A stretch of 64,000 nucleotides of DNA from Verrucosispora sp. WMMD573 (GCF_027497175.1 NZ_CP114901.1:4588001-4652000); one strand, 5' to 3'. Positions 1-8,685 are shown, numbered from the stretch's first letter. Numbers and translations: made by a program. The notes: generated by a model not told the origin, from the sequence alone.

Positions 1-2
1 CC

Positions 3-938
3 AAGAGTCCCGTGTCCGGAAGCCTGTCGACGTACCGCATCTCGGGTGTGTACGTCGCCGGTGTCTCCTCCGGCGCCTACCTGGCAAACCAGATCCAGGT
101 GGCCTACTCGCAGCGGATCAGGGGAGCGGCGCTGTTCGCCGCCGGCCCCTACTACTGCGCCCAGAACAACGTCGCGCAGGCGCTGTACGGCTGCGGCGAC
201 AACATCTACCCGACATACCTGAGCGCGTTGCAGGCGTACACCCGGACCTGGGCCGGATACGGCTGGGTCGACCCGGTCAGCGGGCTGTCCGGCGAGCCGG
301 TCTACGTCTTCCATGGTGGCTCCGACGGCACGGTGAAGCGGTCGGTGAGTGACGACCTGGTCCGCTATCAGCGGCACTTCGGCGCCAGCGTCCAGTACGA
401 CAGCGGCTCGGCCGCCGGGCACGGCTGGGTCACGCCCTACGGCACGGTGGGCTGCACGGCCACGGCCGCGCCGTACCTGAACGACTGCGGCACCGATCCC
501 CAGCAGACCTTCCTGCGCAAACTCTTCGGGTCGGTCCAGCCGCCGAACACCGGGCCGCTCGGTGGCACGCTTGTGCGGTTCAGCCAGAACAGCTTCGCAC
601 CGGGTGGCTGGGCCAACGGCCTGAGCATGGACGCGAACGGTTTCGCCTACGTCCCGTCGTCCTGCGCCTCAGGCGCGAGTTGCCGGCTGCTGGTGGCGCT
701 GCACGGCTGCCTACAGGGCCACAGCCGGGTCGGCACCGCGTTCGTGGACCGGGCCAACCTCAACCAGTACGCCGACACCAACGCCACGATCGTGTTGTAC
801 CCGCAGGCCATCACCGCAGCCAGCAACCCGAACGGATGCTGGGACTGGTGGGGCTACCTCGGTGCCACCAACTACCCGATCAAGGGCGGTGCCCAGGTGG
901 AGACGGTGATGAACATGGTGCGCCGGCTGGGCGGCTGA
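3..938 (+). CDS. Secreted PHB/PHA depolymerase-like esterase, 5' end outside window
   Basis: The frame is open from the window edge, so the signal peptide and true start lie upstream; the GTG at 12 is only an internal codon. Near the visible N-terminus is a lipase box (GVSSGAY, G-x-S-x-G) followed by LANQ, as in extracellular short-chain-length polyhydroxyalkanoate depolymerases of the alpha/beta-hydrolase fold. A downstream VFHGGSDGTV segment is where the catalytic Asp is expected, and GHGW may hold the catalytic His. The last ~100 residues (LVALHGCLQGH..., then a Trp-rich CWDWWGY stretch) look like a second esterase-like or PHB-binding segment. Conserved Cys pairs fit a secreted protein. 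Family is fairly secure; substrate is inferred. Confidence 0.8.
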   Translation, partial: KSPVSGSLSTYRISGVYVAGVSSGAYLANQIQVAYSQRIRGAALFAAGPYYCAQNNVAQALYGCGDNIYPTYLSALQAYTRTWAGYGWVDPVSGLSGEPVYVFHGGSDGTVKRSVSDDLVRYQRHFGASVQYDSGSAAGHGWVTPYGTVGCTATAAPYLNDCGTDPQQTFLRKLFGSVQPPNTGPLGGTLVRFSQNSFAPGGWANGLSMDANGFAYVPSSCASGASCRLLVALHGCLQGHSRVGTAFVDRANLNQYADTNATIVLYPQAITAASNPNGCWDWWGYLGATNYPIKGGAQVETVMNMVRRLGG

Positions 939-1052
939 GCGTGGCCTTCGTCGCACCGTAGGCTGTCGTCCATGATTGCCGTACGTCAGCACGCCGATGA
1001 CGCACGGGGTGGCCGTGCCGGCCCTGGTGTCCGCACCGGGGCCGGTCGCACG

Positions 1053-1982
1053 ATGAGTGGTACGCCCGTGCCGGCTCCGCGAGGCGGGTCGGCCCGCAAC
1101 CCACGCGGCAAGGCGCTGTTCGCCTGCTGCGCCCGGCTCGCCGCGTCCCGCGCGTTCGAGATCGCCATCGTCGTGGTGATCCTCGCCAACGGGATCGTCC
1201 TCGGCCTGGAGACGTACCCGGACCTGGGCCCGGCCGGCACCGCGTTGCGCGCTTTGGAGTGGGGCTTCCGGACGGTCTTCGTCGCCGAGATCACCATTCG
1301 GATCCTGGCGTACGGTCGCCGCCCGCAGGACTTCTTCCGGCACGGCTGGAACGTCTTCGACTTCCTGGTGGTCGCCGCGATCTTCGTCCCCGGCCTGCAC
1401 GGCGACTCGGCGCTGCTGCGGGTGGTCCGGGTGCTGCGGATCGTCCGGCTGGTGCGGTTCTCACCCGGACTGCGCACGATCGTCTCGGCGTTGTGGCGCA
1501 GCCTGCCCGGCATCGGTGGCTTCTTCGCGCTGGCCGTGGTGACGCTCTACGTGTACGGCATGGCCGGCTGGTTGATTTTCGGCGAGGTCTATCCGGAGCA
1601 GTACGGCGACATCGGCCGCTCCCTGCTGACGCTGTTCGTCCTGCTGTCGTTGGAGACCCTGCCCGACCTCATCGAGCAGGGGATGGAGTTGTCGCCCTGG
1701 ACGGTGCTGTACTACGGCAGCTACGTGGTGATCACCGTCAACCTGCTGCTCAACATCCTGATCGCGGTCTTCGTCAACTCGATGGAGGAGGCACGCCGGC
1801 TGGAGATGACCGAAGGGTTGGGCCCCGGCTACGACTCCGACGGTGACGGCGTGCCCGACGAGGTGGACCGGATCGCGATCAGTCAACGCCTCGACGACCT
1901 GCGTACGCTCGTCGTCGAGCTCGAACGCGAGCTGCGCATCGACCGCGACGACGGCAGACTCCGCCGGGCCGGCAAGGAGTGA
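1053..1982 (+). CDS. Voltage-gated cation channel, single-domain, with Ca-loop-like tail
   Basis: A 309-residue protein of the bacterial ion transporter (NaChBac-type) family. S1-S4 occupy about residues 34-145. S4 has five arginines spaced every third residue (R123, R126, R129, R132, R135), a textbook voltage sensor. The pore region (about 155-245) carries SLETLP at 199-204, aligning with the TLESW selectivity filter of sodium channels, so a Glu is kept but the neighbours differ and ion selectivity is open. The cytosolic tail has DSDGDGVPDEVD (261-272), with acidic residues at EF-hand positions 1, 3, 5, 9 and 12, then a charged helix likely to tetramerise as a coiled coil. An ATG at 972 is in frame; I prefer 1053 because the extra 27 residues look non-conserved. 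Confidence 0.85.
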   Translation: MSGTPVPAPRGGSARNPRGKALFACCARLAASRAFEIAIVVVILANGIVLGLETYPDLGPAGTALRALEWGFRTVFVAEITIRILAYGRRPQDFFRHGWNVFDFLVVAAIFVPGLHGDSALLRVVRVLRIVRLVRFSPGLRTIVSALWRSLPGIGGFFALAVVTLYVYGMAGWLIFGEVYPEQYGDIGRSLLTLFVLLSLETLPDLIEQGMELSPWTVLYYGSYVVITVNLLLNILIAVFVNSMEEARRLEMTEGLGPGYDSDGDGVPDEVDRIAISQRLDDLRTLVVELERELRIDRDDGRLRRAGKE

Positions 1983-2005
1983 CCAGCCGCCCTCGCGTCC
2001 GCGTT

Positions 2006-2017
2006 TGATCATGATCA
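2006..2017. repeat. Short GATCATG palindrome
   Basis: TGATCATGATCA is a perfect 12-bp palindrome 24 bases after the channel stop codon. It shares the TGATCATG core with the larger inverted repeats at 8582, 20522 and 21726 and may be a minimal or decayed copy of that family. It could also be chance. Confidence 0.4.
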
Positions 2018-2087
2018 CGACGGTCGCCGATAACGGGCGTCACCGGATAGGGTCGTTACACCGTCTGATGATCTCTGGGGAGGCTGT

Positions 2088-4913
2088 GTGCTGGCACTGG
2101 TGGCGGTCCATGCGCTGACAGCGGTGATCGCCCCGGGTCTGGTGCGGCTGTGCGGGCGCAACGCTCTCTACCTGGTGGCGCTGGTGCCGGGCGCGACGCT
2201 GGTGTGGGCGCTCACGCACACCACAGGGGTACGCGACGGTGTGCCGGTGGTCGAGACGGTGGCGTGGGTGCCGCAACTCGGGCTCGAACTCGCCCTCCGG
2301 ATGGGCACGCTGTCCTGGCTGATGGTCGTCCTGGTCGGTGGGGTCGGCGCGCTGGTGCTGGCCTACAGCGCCCGCTACTTCCACACCGACGACCCTGGTC
2401 TCGGCCGCTTCGCCGCCGTGTTCGTCGCCTTCGCCGGCGCGATGCTCGGCCTGGTCGTCTCCGATGACCTGCTGCTGCTGTACGTGTTCTGGGAACTGAC
2501 CACCGTCTTCTCGTACCTGCTGATCGGCAGCGACCCGGCAAAGCGGGCCAGCCGGCGGGCCGCCATGCAGGCCCTGCTGGTGACGACGCTGGGCGGCCTG
2601 GCGATGCTCGCCGGGTTCGTCATGCTCGGCCGGCACGCCGGCAGCTACCGCTGGTCCGAGATCGCCGGCAACCTGCCCGACGGCGGCTACCTCGCTGTCG
2701 CCGTGGTGCTGATCCTGCTCGGCGCGCTCAGCAAGTCGGCGATCTTCCCGTTCAGCTTCTGGCTGCCGGGTGCGATGGAGGCACCGACCCCGGTCAGCGC
2801 GTACCTGCATGCCGCCGCGATGGTGAAAGGCGGCGTGTTCCTGGTCGCCCTGCTGGGTCCGGCGCTCGCCGAGGTCACCCCGTGGCGACCGGTGCTGCTG
2901 ACCACCGGCGTGGTCACCATGTTCCTCGGCGGGTGGGCGGCGTTGCGCCAGACCGACCTCAAGCTGCTGTTGGCGTACGGCACGGTCAGCCAGCTCGGCC
3001 TGCTGACGGTGATCCTCGGCGCCGGCACCCGCGACACCGCGTTGGCCGGTGCGGCGATGGTGCTCGCGCACGCCCTGTTCAAGGCCACCCTGTTCCTCAC
3101 CGTCGGGCTCATCGATCACGCCGCCGGCACCCGGGACCTGCGCGAACTCAGTGGGTTGGGTCGGCGGACACCGGCGCTCGCCGGGGTGGCCGCGCTCGCG
3201 GCGGCGTCGATGGCCGGCCTGCCGCCGATGGTCGGGTTCGTGGCGAAGGAAGCCGCCGTCGAGGCGCTGCTGCACGGCGGCGGGCTCGACCTGGCGGTGC
3301 TGGCCGCTGTGGTGCTCGGCTCGGCGCTGACCGTCGCGTACACGCTGCGGTTCCTCTGGGGAGCCTTCGCCAGCAAGCCCGACCTCGCGCCGTCCGAGGT
3401 GGCGACGGTGTCCTGGCCGTTTCTCGCCCCGGCGGCGACGCTGGCCCTCGCGGGCGCCGCGGCCGGACTGCTCGCCCCGGCGGTGGACCGGCTGCTCGCC
3501 CCGTACGCCGATCGGTTCCCCAGCGCCGAGCCGGGCTACCACCTGGCGCTCTGGCACGGGCTGACCCCGGCGCTGGGGTTGTCGGTGCTGGCGGTGGCCG
3601 GCGGTGCCGGGCTGTTCCACCTGCTGCGCCGCCGCGAACGGGTGCCTGCCGCGCTGCGGCTGCCCTTCGACAGCGCCACCGTCTACACACGGGTCATCGG
3701 TGCCGTCGACCGGCTGGCGGTGGAGCTGACCGGTGCCACCCAACGTGGTTCGCTGCCGTTCTACCTCGGCGTCATCCTGGTGGTGCTGGTGCTGCTGCCC
3801 GGCGGGGCGCTGCTGATCGGTGCGCCCTGGCCGCAGCGGTTCCACGTCTGGGACACCCCGCTCCAGGGGGTGGCCGCCGCCGTGGTGATCGTGGCGGCGG
3901 TGCTCGCCGCCCGCGCCCTGCGCCGCCTCACCGCGATGATCCTGGTCGGCGTGGCCGGCTACGGCACCGCGCTGCTGTTCATCCTGCACGGCGCCCCCGA
4001 TCTGGCGCTGACCCAGTTTCTGGTGGAGACCGTTACCATCGTCATGTTCGTGCTGGTGTTGCGTCGCCTGCCGGTCAAGTTCTCGGAGCGGCCGATCCGC
4101 GCCAGCCGGCGCGGTCGCGTCGCGATCGGCGTCGCCGTCGGCGCGGTCACCGCCGGCATGGCGTACGTCGCCACGGGTTCGCGCCAGGCCATTCCGATCT
4201 CGGTGGGCTTTCCCGACGAGGCGGTGTCGTACGGCGGCGGGAAGAACATCGTCAACGTGGCCCTGGTCGACATCCGGGCCTGGGACACGATGGGTGAGAT
4301 CGCCGTGCTGGTGGTGGCCGCCACCGGAGTGGCCAGCCTGATCTTCCGGCGGGCCGGTGACCTGCACCGGCGGGCCGACATTCCCGGCAGCGGCCGGGCG
4401 GAGTCCGCCCGGCCCCGCTGGCTGACAGGCGGTGCCACCACCCGGGCACAGTCGGTCGTCCTCCAGGTGGTGACCCGGCTGCTGTTCCACGCCATCGTGC
4501 TCTTCTCCATCTACCTGCTGTTCAGTGGTCACAATGCCCCGGGTGGTGGTTTCGCCGCCGGCTTGGTCGCCGGTCTCGCGCTGGCCGTGCGTTACCTGGC
4601 CGGCGGGCGCACCGAACTCAACGGCGCCGCGCCCGTCGACGCCGGCTTGGTGCTCGGTGCCGGGCTCTTCGTCGCCGTCGGTACCGGCGTCGGCGCGATG
4701 CTGCTCGGCGGCGAGTTCCTCCAGAGCGCGGTCCTCGATTTCCACCTGCCGGTGCTGGGACACGTCCACTTCGTCACGTCGGTCTTCTTCGACATCGGTG
4801 TCTACCTGATCGTCGTCGGCCTGGTGCTGGACATCCTGCGCAGCCTCGGCGCGGAGATGGACCGACAGAGCGAGACCGAGACCGCCGAGAGCCGGGAAAA
4901 GGAGCTGGTGTGA
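2088..4913 (+). CDS. mrpA: Na+/H+ antiporter subunit A fused to subunit B (MrpA/MnhA-MnhB)
   Basis: This 941-residue polytopic protein is the largest subunit of the Mrp cation/proton antiporter, related to the NuoL subunit of complex I. The proton-antiporter core lies at about 110-430, including SKSAIFPFSFWLPGAMEAP near 215-235. The MrpA C-terminal region with HGAPDLALTQFLVETV is near 630, and an MnhB-like domain with FSGHNAPGGGFAAGL follows at about 785-925. In many bacteria MrpB is a separate gene; here it is the C-terminal domain, and no separate mrpB follows. It starts at GTG with a GGGGAGG ribosome site five bases upstream. It is the first gene of a tightly overlapping mrp operon; its stop overlaps the mrpC start (GTGA). 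Confidence 0.95.
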   Translation: MLALVAVHALTAVIAPGLVRLCGRNALYLVALVPGATLVWALTHTTGVRDGVPVVETVAWVPQLGLELALRMGTLSWLMVVLVGGVGALVLAYSARYFHTDDPGLGRFAAVFVAFAGAMLGLVVSDDLLLLYVFWELTTVFSYLLIGSDPAKRASRRAAMQALLVTTLGGLAMLAGFVMLGRHAGSYRWSEIAGNLPDGGYLAVAVVLILLGALSKSAIFPFSFWLPGAMEAPTPVSAYLHAAAMVKGGVFLVALLGPALAEVTPWRPVLLTTGVVTMFLGGWAALRQTDLKLLLAYGTVSQLGLLTVILGAGTRDTALAGAAMVLAHALFKATLFLTVGLIDHAAGTRDLRELSGLGRRTPALAGVAALAAASMAGLPPMVGFVAKEAAVEALLHGGGLDLAVLAAVVLGSALTVAYTLRFLWGAFASKPDLAPSEVATVSWPFLAPAATLALAGAAAGLLAPAVDRLLAPYADRFPSAEPGYHLALWHGLTPALGLSVLAVAGGAGLFHLLRRRERVPAALRLPFDSATVYTRVIGAVDRLAVELTGATQRGSLPFYLGVILVVLVLLPGGALLIGAPWPQRFHVWDTPLQGVAAAVVIVAAVLAARALRRLTAMILVGVAGYGTALLFILHGAPDLALTQFLVETVTIVMFVLVLRRLPVKFSERPIRASRRGRVAIGVAVGAVTAGMAYVATGSRQAIPISVGFPDEAVSYGGGKNIVNVALVDIRAWDTMGEIAVLVVAATGVASLIFRRAGDLHRRADIPGSGRAESARPRWLTGGATTRAQSVVLQVVTRLLFHAIVLFSIYLLFSGHNAPGGGFAAGLVAGLALAVRYLAGGRTELNGAAPVDAGLVLGAGLFVAVGTGVGAMLLGGEFLQSAVLDFHLPVLGHVHFVTSVFFDIGVYLIVVGLVLDILRSLGAEMDRQSETETAESREKELV

Positions 4914-5374
4914 GCGCCAACCTCACCTACGTGATCGTGGTCGGCGTGCTCGTCGCCGCCGGCGTGACGCTGCTGCTGGAACGCAGCCTCACCCGGGTGC
5001 TGATGGGCGTCATCCTGCTCGGCAACGGCGCCAACCTGCTGCTGCTGACCGGCGGACGGGCCGGTGGAGCGCCGATCGTCGGCACCACCGAGCCGGAACA
5101 GATGAGTGATCCGCTGCCTCAGGCGATGATTCTCACCGCCATCGTCATCACCCTCGGCATGACGGCGTTCCTGCTCGCCTTGGCGTACCGCAGCTGGCAC
5201 CTCAACGGGCACGACGAGGTGCAGGACGACGTCGAGGACCGCCGGATCATGGATCTCGCGATCCGCGACGAGGGACCGGGCACCGCCGACACCGAGGTCG
5301 GCGACGGCGACGACGGGCCGGCCGACGATGCCCGGCCGGTCGCCGACGTGGTGCAAGCAGGGCGGGCCGGATGA
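4910..5374 (+). CDS. mrpC: Na+/H+ antiporter subunit C (MrpC/MnhC)
   Basis: A 154-residue NuoK-like subunit of the Mrp antiporter with three predicted membrane helices (about 5-25, 30-50 and 68-90), then a long acidic cytosolic tail. The core pattern MGVILLGNGANLLLL and the DPLPQAMILTAIVI segment are typical of MnhC. The acidic tail after residue 100 (many Asp/Glu) is longer than the compact family core. It starts at a GTG sharing four bases with mrpA and preceded by AAAAGGAG, and its stop overlaps the mrpD ATG, implying coupled translation. Confidence 0.95.
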   Translation: MSANLTYVIVVGVLVAAGVTLLLERSLTRVLMGVILLGNGANLLLLTGGRAGGAPIVGTTEPEQMSDPLPQAMILTAIVITLGMTAFLLALAYRSWHLNGHDEVQDDVEDRRIMDLAIRDEGPGTADTEVGDGDDGPADDARPVADVVQAGRAG

Positions 5375-6942
5375 CCTACCTCGTACCGCTGCCGGTGGTG
5401 ATGCCACTGCTCGGCGCGGCGCTGACGCTGCTGCTGCTCGGCCGTCCACACGCCCAGCGGTGGGTGAGCCTCACCGTGCTCGTCGCCACCGTGGCGGTGT
5501 CGGCGGCGCTGCTGGTGCAGTCCAGCCTGCACGGCCCACTGGTGGTGGAGGTGGGTGGCTGGGTCGCCCCGTTGGGCATCGTGCTGGTCGCCGACCAGCT
5601 GGCCGCGCTGATGCTGGTGGTCTCGGCCGCGGTGACGCTCTGCGTGCTGGTCTACTCGATCGGGCAGGGTATGGCCGACGGCCACGAGGAGACGCCGCTG
5701 TCGGTCTACCACCCGACCTACCTGGTGCTGACCGCCGGTGTCTGCAACGCGTTCCTCTCCGGTGATCTGTTCAACCTCTACGTCGGTTTCGAGATCCTGC
5801 TGGTCGCCAGCTACGTGCTGCTGACCCTGGGCAGCACGGAGAACCGGATCCGCGCCGGCACCACCTACGTGGTGGTGAGCCTGCTCTCCTCGGTGATCTT
5901 CCTGATCGCGATCGGCCTGGTCTACGCCTCGACCGGCACCCTCAATCTCGCCCAACTCGTCGACCGGCTGGACACCCTGCCGGACGATCTGCGCCTGCTG
6001 TTGCAGGGCATGCTGCTGTTGGCCTTCGGCATCAAGGCGGCGGTCTTCCCGCTGTCGGCCTGGCTGCCGGACAGCTATCCGACGGCACCGGCACCGGTCA
6101 CCGCGGTCTTCGCCGGCCTGCTCACCAAGGTCGGCGTGTACGCGATCATCCGTACCGAGACCCTGCTGTTCCCCGGTGGCCGCACGGCCACGCTGCTGCT
6201 GGTGACGGCGGTGCTGACCATGCTGGTCGGGATCCTCGGCGCGGTCGCCCAGTCGGACATCAAGCGGCTGCTGTCGTTCACGCTGATCAGCCACATCGGC
6301 TACATGCTCTTCGGGGTGGGCCTCACCTCGTCGCTCGGACTGTCCGCGGCGATCTTCTACGTGGTGCACCACATCACCATCCAGACCACCCTCTTCCTCG
6401 CCGCCGGCCTGGTCGAACGCCGGGGCGGCAGCACCGCCCTGGACCGGCTCGGCGGTCTGGCCCGGCTGTCGCCGCTGCTCGCCGTGCTGTTCTTCGTGCC
6501 CGCGCTGAACCTCGCCGGCATCCCGCCGTTCTCCGGGTTCCTCGGCAAGCTCGGCCTGATCCAGGCAGGCGTCGACGACGGCGGTGTGCTGGCCTGGGTC
6601 CTGGTGGCCGGCGGACTGATCACCAGCCTGCTCACCCTCTACGCCATCGCCCGGGTGTGGAATCTGGCCTTCTGGCGGACGCCACACGCGGACATGCCGG
6701 CGGCCGACGACGCCGAGCAGGCGGCCCGTACCGAGGGCGCGGTGGAGCCGGACCGGGGCGGCGGGCAGTCAGGCGCTGTGCTGCCCAAGCTGATGATCGC
6801 GCCGACGCTCGCGCTGGTCGTGCTCGGCCTCGCGTTGACCGTGGTCGCCGGCCCGTTGTTCGACCTCAGCACCGACGCCGCCGACGACCTGCTGCGCCGG
6901 ACCCCCTACGTCGATGCCGTCTTCCCGGGAGGTGCGCCGTGA
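5371..6942 (+). CDS. mrpD: Na+/H+ antiporter subunit D (MrpD/MnhD)
   Basis: A 523-residue NuoM/N-like transporter subunit with about 14 membrane helices. Hallmarks are LYVGFEILLVASYVLL near 135, carrying the conserved membrane Glu, a Lys in GIKAAVFPLSAWLPDSYP near 220, and FAGLLTKVGVYAIIR near 250 with the conserved Lys of the proton path. A hydrophilic loop rich in Asp, Glu and Gly sits near 440-465. ATGA overlap with mrpC upstream and GTGA overlap with mrpE downstream place it inside the mrp operon. Confidence 0.96.
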   Translation: MTYLVPLPVVMPLLGAALTLLLLGRPHAQRWVSLTVLVATVAVSAALLVQSSLHGPLVVEVGGWVAPLGIVLVADQLAALMLVVSAAVTLCVLVYSIGQGMADGHEETPLSVYHPTYLVLTAGVCNAFLSGDLFNLYVGFEILLVASYVLLTLGSTENRIRAGTTYVVVSLLSSVIFLIAIGLVYASTGTLNLAQLVDRLDTLPDDLRLLLQGMLLLAFGIKAAVFPLSAWLPDSYPTAPAPVTAVFAGLLTKVGVYAIIRTETLLFPGGRTATLLLVTAVLTMLVGILGAVAQSDIKRLLSFTLISHIGYMLFGVGLTSSLGLSAAIFYVVHHITIQTTLFLAAGLVERRGGSTALDRLGGLARLSPLLAVLFFVPALNLAGIPPFSGFLGKLGLIQAGVDDGGVLAWVLVAGGLITSLLTLYAIARVWNLAFWRTPHADMPAADDAEQAARTEGAVEPDRGGGQSGAVLPKLMIAPTLALVVLGLALTVVAGPLFDLSTDAADDLLRRTPYVDAVFPGGAP

Positions 6943-7553
6943 GTTCCGACCCGTTGACCCCGGCGGAGCCGAGCGAGCCGCTGCGCCCCGCGCTGAGCCG
7001 CACGGCCCGGCGGCGCAACCAGGTCATGGCGGTGACCGCGCTGGTCGCCGTCTGGGTGCTGCTCTGGGGCACGCTGTCGTGGGCCAACATCATCGGTGGC
7101 CTGGTGGTCGCAGCCGTGCTGCTGGCGGTCTTCCCGCTGCCGCCGGTGACCTTCGCCGGCCGCATCCACCCGCTGCCGATGCTTCGCTTCTGGCTGCATT
7201 TCCTGCGTGACCTCGTGGTCGCCTCGGCGCAGGTCGCCTGGTTGGCCATCCGGGTCGGCCACACCCCGCAGAGCGCGATCATCGCGGCGCGGCTGCGGAT
7301 CAACACCGACCTCAACCTCACGCTCACCGCGGAGGCGTTGTCGCTGCTCCCGGGCAGCCTGATCCTGGAGGCCGACCGGCGGACCGGCACGCTCTACATC
7401 CACGTGCTGGGTGTGACCAGCCGGGACGAGGTCGAACGTTTCCGCCGAGGCGTGTTCGGGCTCGAGGCCCGCATCGTCGAGGCCATCGGCTCACCCGACG
7501 AGGTGCGCCGCATCCGGGAGAGACCGGCTGACCGGGAAGGAGTACCCGCATGA
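6939..7553 (+). CDS. mrpE: Na+/H+ antiporter subunit E (MrpE/MnhE)
   Basis: This 204-residue membrane subunit of the Mrp complex starts at a GTG overlapping the mrpD stop. Two membrane helices near 28-65 are followed by the family core (LRFWLHFLRDLVVASAQVAW, then LLPGSLILEAD and TLYIHVLG), all characteristic of MnhE. A longer open frame begins upstream inside mrpD, but the conserved region and the GTGA overlap fix this start. It ends in an ATGA overlap with mrpF. Confidence 0.94.
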   Translation: MSSDPLTPAEPSEPLRPALSRTARRRNQVMAVTALVAVWVLLWGTLSWANIIGGLVVAAVLLAVFPLPPVTFAGRIHPLPMLRFWLHFLRDLVVASAQVAWLAIRVGHTPQSAIIAARLRINTDLNLTLTAEALSLLPGSLILEADRRTGTLYIHVLGVTSRDEVERFRRGVFGLEARIVEAIGSPDEVRRIRERPADREGVPA

Positions 7554-7846
7554 CCGCGGTCGCCGTCACCGTCACCGTGCTGCTCGCCGTGGCCGGCGGG
7601 CTCACCCTCACCAGGGTCATCCGTGGGCCGTCGATCCTCGACCGGGCCGTGGCCACCGATGTGCTGCTGGCCATCATCGTCGCGGCGATCGCCACGGAGG
7701 CCGCCTACAGCCGGGACGCCACCGCGCTGCCCGTGCTTGTCGTCCTCGCCGTGCTCGGCTTCGTCGGCTCGGTAAGCGTCGCCCGATTCGCCGCCCGACG
7801 CGACGACAGCTCCACGTCCACCCCGTCGGACCGGAGCCGGACATGA
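7550..7846 (+). CDS. mrpF: Na+/H+ antiporter subunit F (MrpF/MnhF)
   Basis: A 98-residue three-helix membrane subunit. The pattern RVIRGPSILDRAVATDVL near residues 20-37 is diagnostic for MnhF, followed by VLVVLAVLGFVGSVSVARF. The short C-terminal tail is Ser/Asp-rich. It starts at an ATG overlapping the mrpE stop and ends overlapping mrpG. In well-studied Mrp systems all subunits are needed for a functional hetero-oligomer, so the unbroken order here argues for an active antiporter. Confidence 0.94.
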   Translation: MTAVAVTVTVLLAVAGGLTLTRVIRGPSILDRAVATDVLLAIIVAAIATEAAYSRDATALPVLVVLAVLGFVGSVSVARFAARRDDSSTSTPSDRSRT

Positions 7847-8259
7847 GCATGGACGTGGTGTTCGACGTCGCCGCCTCGATCTGTCTGATCGCCGGGGCGC
7901 TGCTCAGCCTGGCCGCCGGGGTGGCCCTGGTGCGCTTCCCCGACCTGCTCACCCGGATGCACGCGGCGGCCAAACCGCAGGTGCTCGGACTGTTGCTGGT
8001 GCTGGTCGGGTGCGCGTTGCGACTGCGTACCGGGGTGGACATCACCACGCTGGTGCTGGTCGGCGCCTTCTCCCTCGCCACGGCCCCGGTCGCGGCACAC
8101 ATGGTCGGTCGGGTCGCGTACCCGCACGAGGACATCCGCACCGACCTGCTGGTCGCCGACGAACTCGCCGCCCATCTGGACCGTACCGCCGACGAGCGGG
8201 AGCACACGACACCGGCCCTGACCAGGCCATCGGCGGCCGGCGGTCGCGCACGTCCGTGA
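7843..8259 (+). CDS. mrpG: Na+/H+ antiporter subunit G (MrpG/MnhG)
   Basis: A 138-residue membrane subunit with three helices in the first 90 residues and the MnhG signature RFPDLLTRMHAAAKPQVLGLLL near 29-50. The tail beyond residue 100 is hydrophilic and acidic. It is the last gene of the mrp operon (A/B-C-D-E-F-G). A weak 9-bp inverted repeat (8234-8242 with 8263-8271) straddles the stop codon and might help termination, but no strong terminator is evident. Confidence 0.93.
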   Translation: MSMDVVFDVAASICLIAGALLSLAAGVALVRFPDLLTRMHAAAKPQVLGLLLVLVGCALRLRTGVDITTLVLVGAFSLATAPVAAHMVGRVAYPHEDIRTDLLVADELAAHLDRTADEREHTTPALTRPSAAGGRARP

Positions 8260-8331
8260 CTGCGCCGGCCGGGGCCTGGCGGCTGCCCGCGCGGGGCCAA
8301 TGTCCGGCGGCTTCCCTCGGACCAATATCCA

Positions 8332-8360
8332 TTGCGGGCAGGGCGGCTCATGCCTAGCCT
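8332..8360 (+). promoter_or_regulatory. Candidate housekeeping promoter upstream of small ORF
   Basis: TTGCGG (8332-8337) and TAGCCT (8355-8360) are separated by exactly 17 bases, resembling actinobacterial SigA/HrdB promoters. Transcription would begin near 8367, about 25 bases before a strong ribosome site. It lies in the otherwise unassigned 426-base stretch between mrpG and rtcB. Confidence 0.45.
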
Positions 8361-8405
8361 TTCCGGCATCAGGTCGATCACGACGGGAGCCGGAAGGAGT
8401 ATGCC

Positions 8406-8501
8406 GTGCGAGAACTGAACCGCAGCCAGGTCGGTCGTCACTTGTGGTGTCCCGCCGTCGCGCTTGCCGGCAGACCCGCCCTCCCAACGACCAGCAGGTA
8501 G
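8406..8501 (+). CDS. Candidate 31-residue small protein or leader peptide
   Basis: A GTG-initiated 31-codon frame follows a strong ribosome site (GGAAGGAG ending at 8399, six bases before the GTG). Its predicted product is basic and contains one Trp-Cys-Pro motif (HLWCP). It lies just downstream of a plausible promoter at 8332-8360 and about 180 bases before rtcB. I recognise no family. It could be a leader peptide, a genuine small protein or chance; the combined promoter, ribosome site and start make it worth recording. An ATG at 8401 is too close to the ribosome site and stops after five codons. Confidence 0.35.
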   Translation: MRELNRSQVGRHLWCPAVALAGRPALPTTSR

Positions 8502-8581
8502 TCCCGGCGCTCAACACGCCGCCGCAGGGCAGACCCTGACCGGCACGGACTCGCCCACGATCCCGCCCCCGCGCGGCCGTG

Positions 8582-8649
8582 GATCATGCAGTTGTGGTCT
8601 CTCCAAATGTGGGCAAATGCTGCATTCCATCGACCACAGGTGCATGATC
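8582..8649. repeat. GATCATG-class inverted repeat, 5' of rtcB
   Basis: The left arm (8582-8597) begins GATCATGCAGTTGTGG and the right arm (8634-8649) is its reverse complement with two mismatches, around a 36-base interior. The left arm plus one base is identical over 17 bases to that of the element at 20522, and the right arms share TGCATGATCGGCG. The element ends 36 bases before the rtcB start, so it would lie in its 5' leader if transcribed from 8332. The interior shows no coding signal. Confidence 0.75.
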
Positions 8650-8685
8650 GGCGGGCTTCGCCGCAGAAACCAGGAGAACATCACC

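Noticed and set aside
2040..4769. A 909-codon open frame on the minus strand opposite mrpA.
   Set aside because: It is the antisense shadow of a high-GC gene: composition is Gln/His/Arg-rich without motifs, no ribosome site, and the plus strand encodes a clear MrpA.
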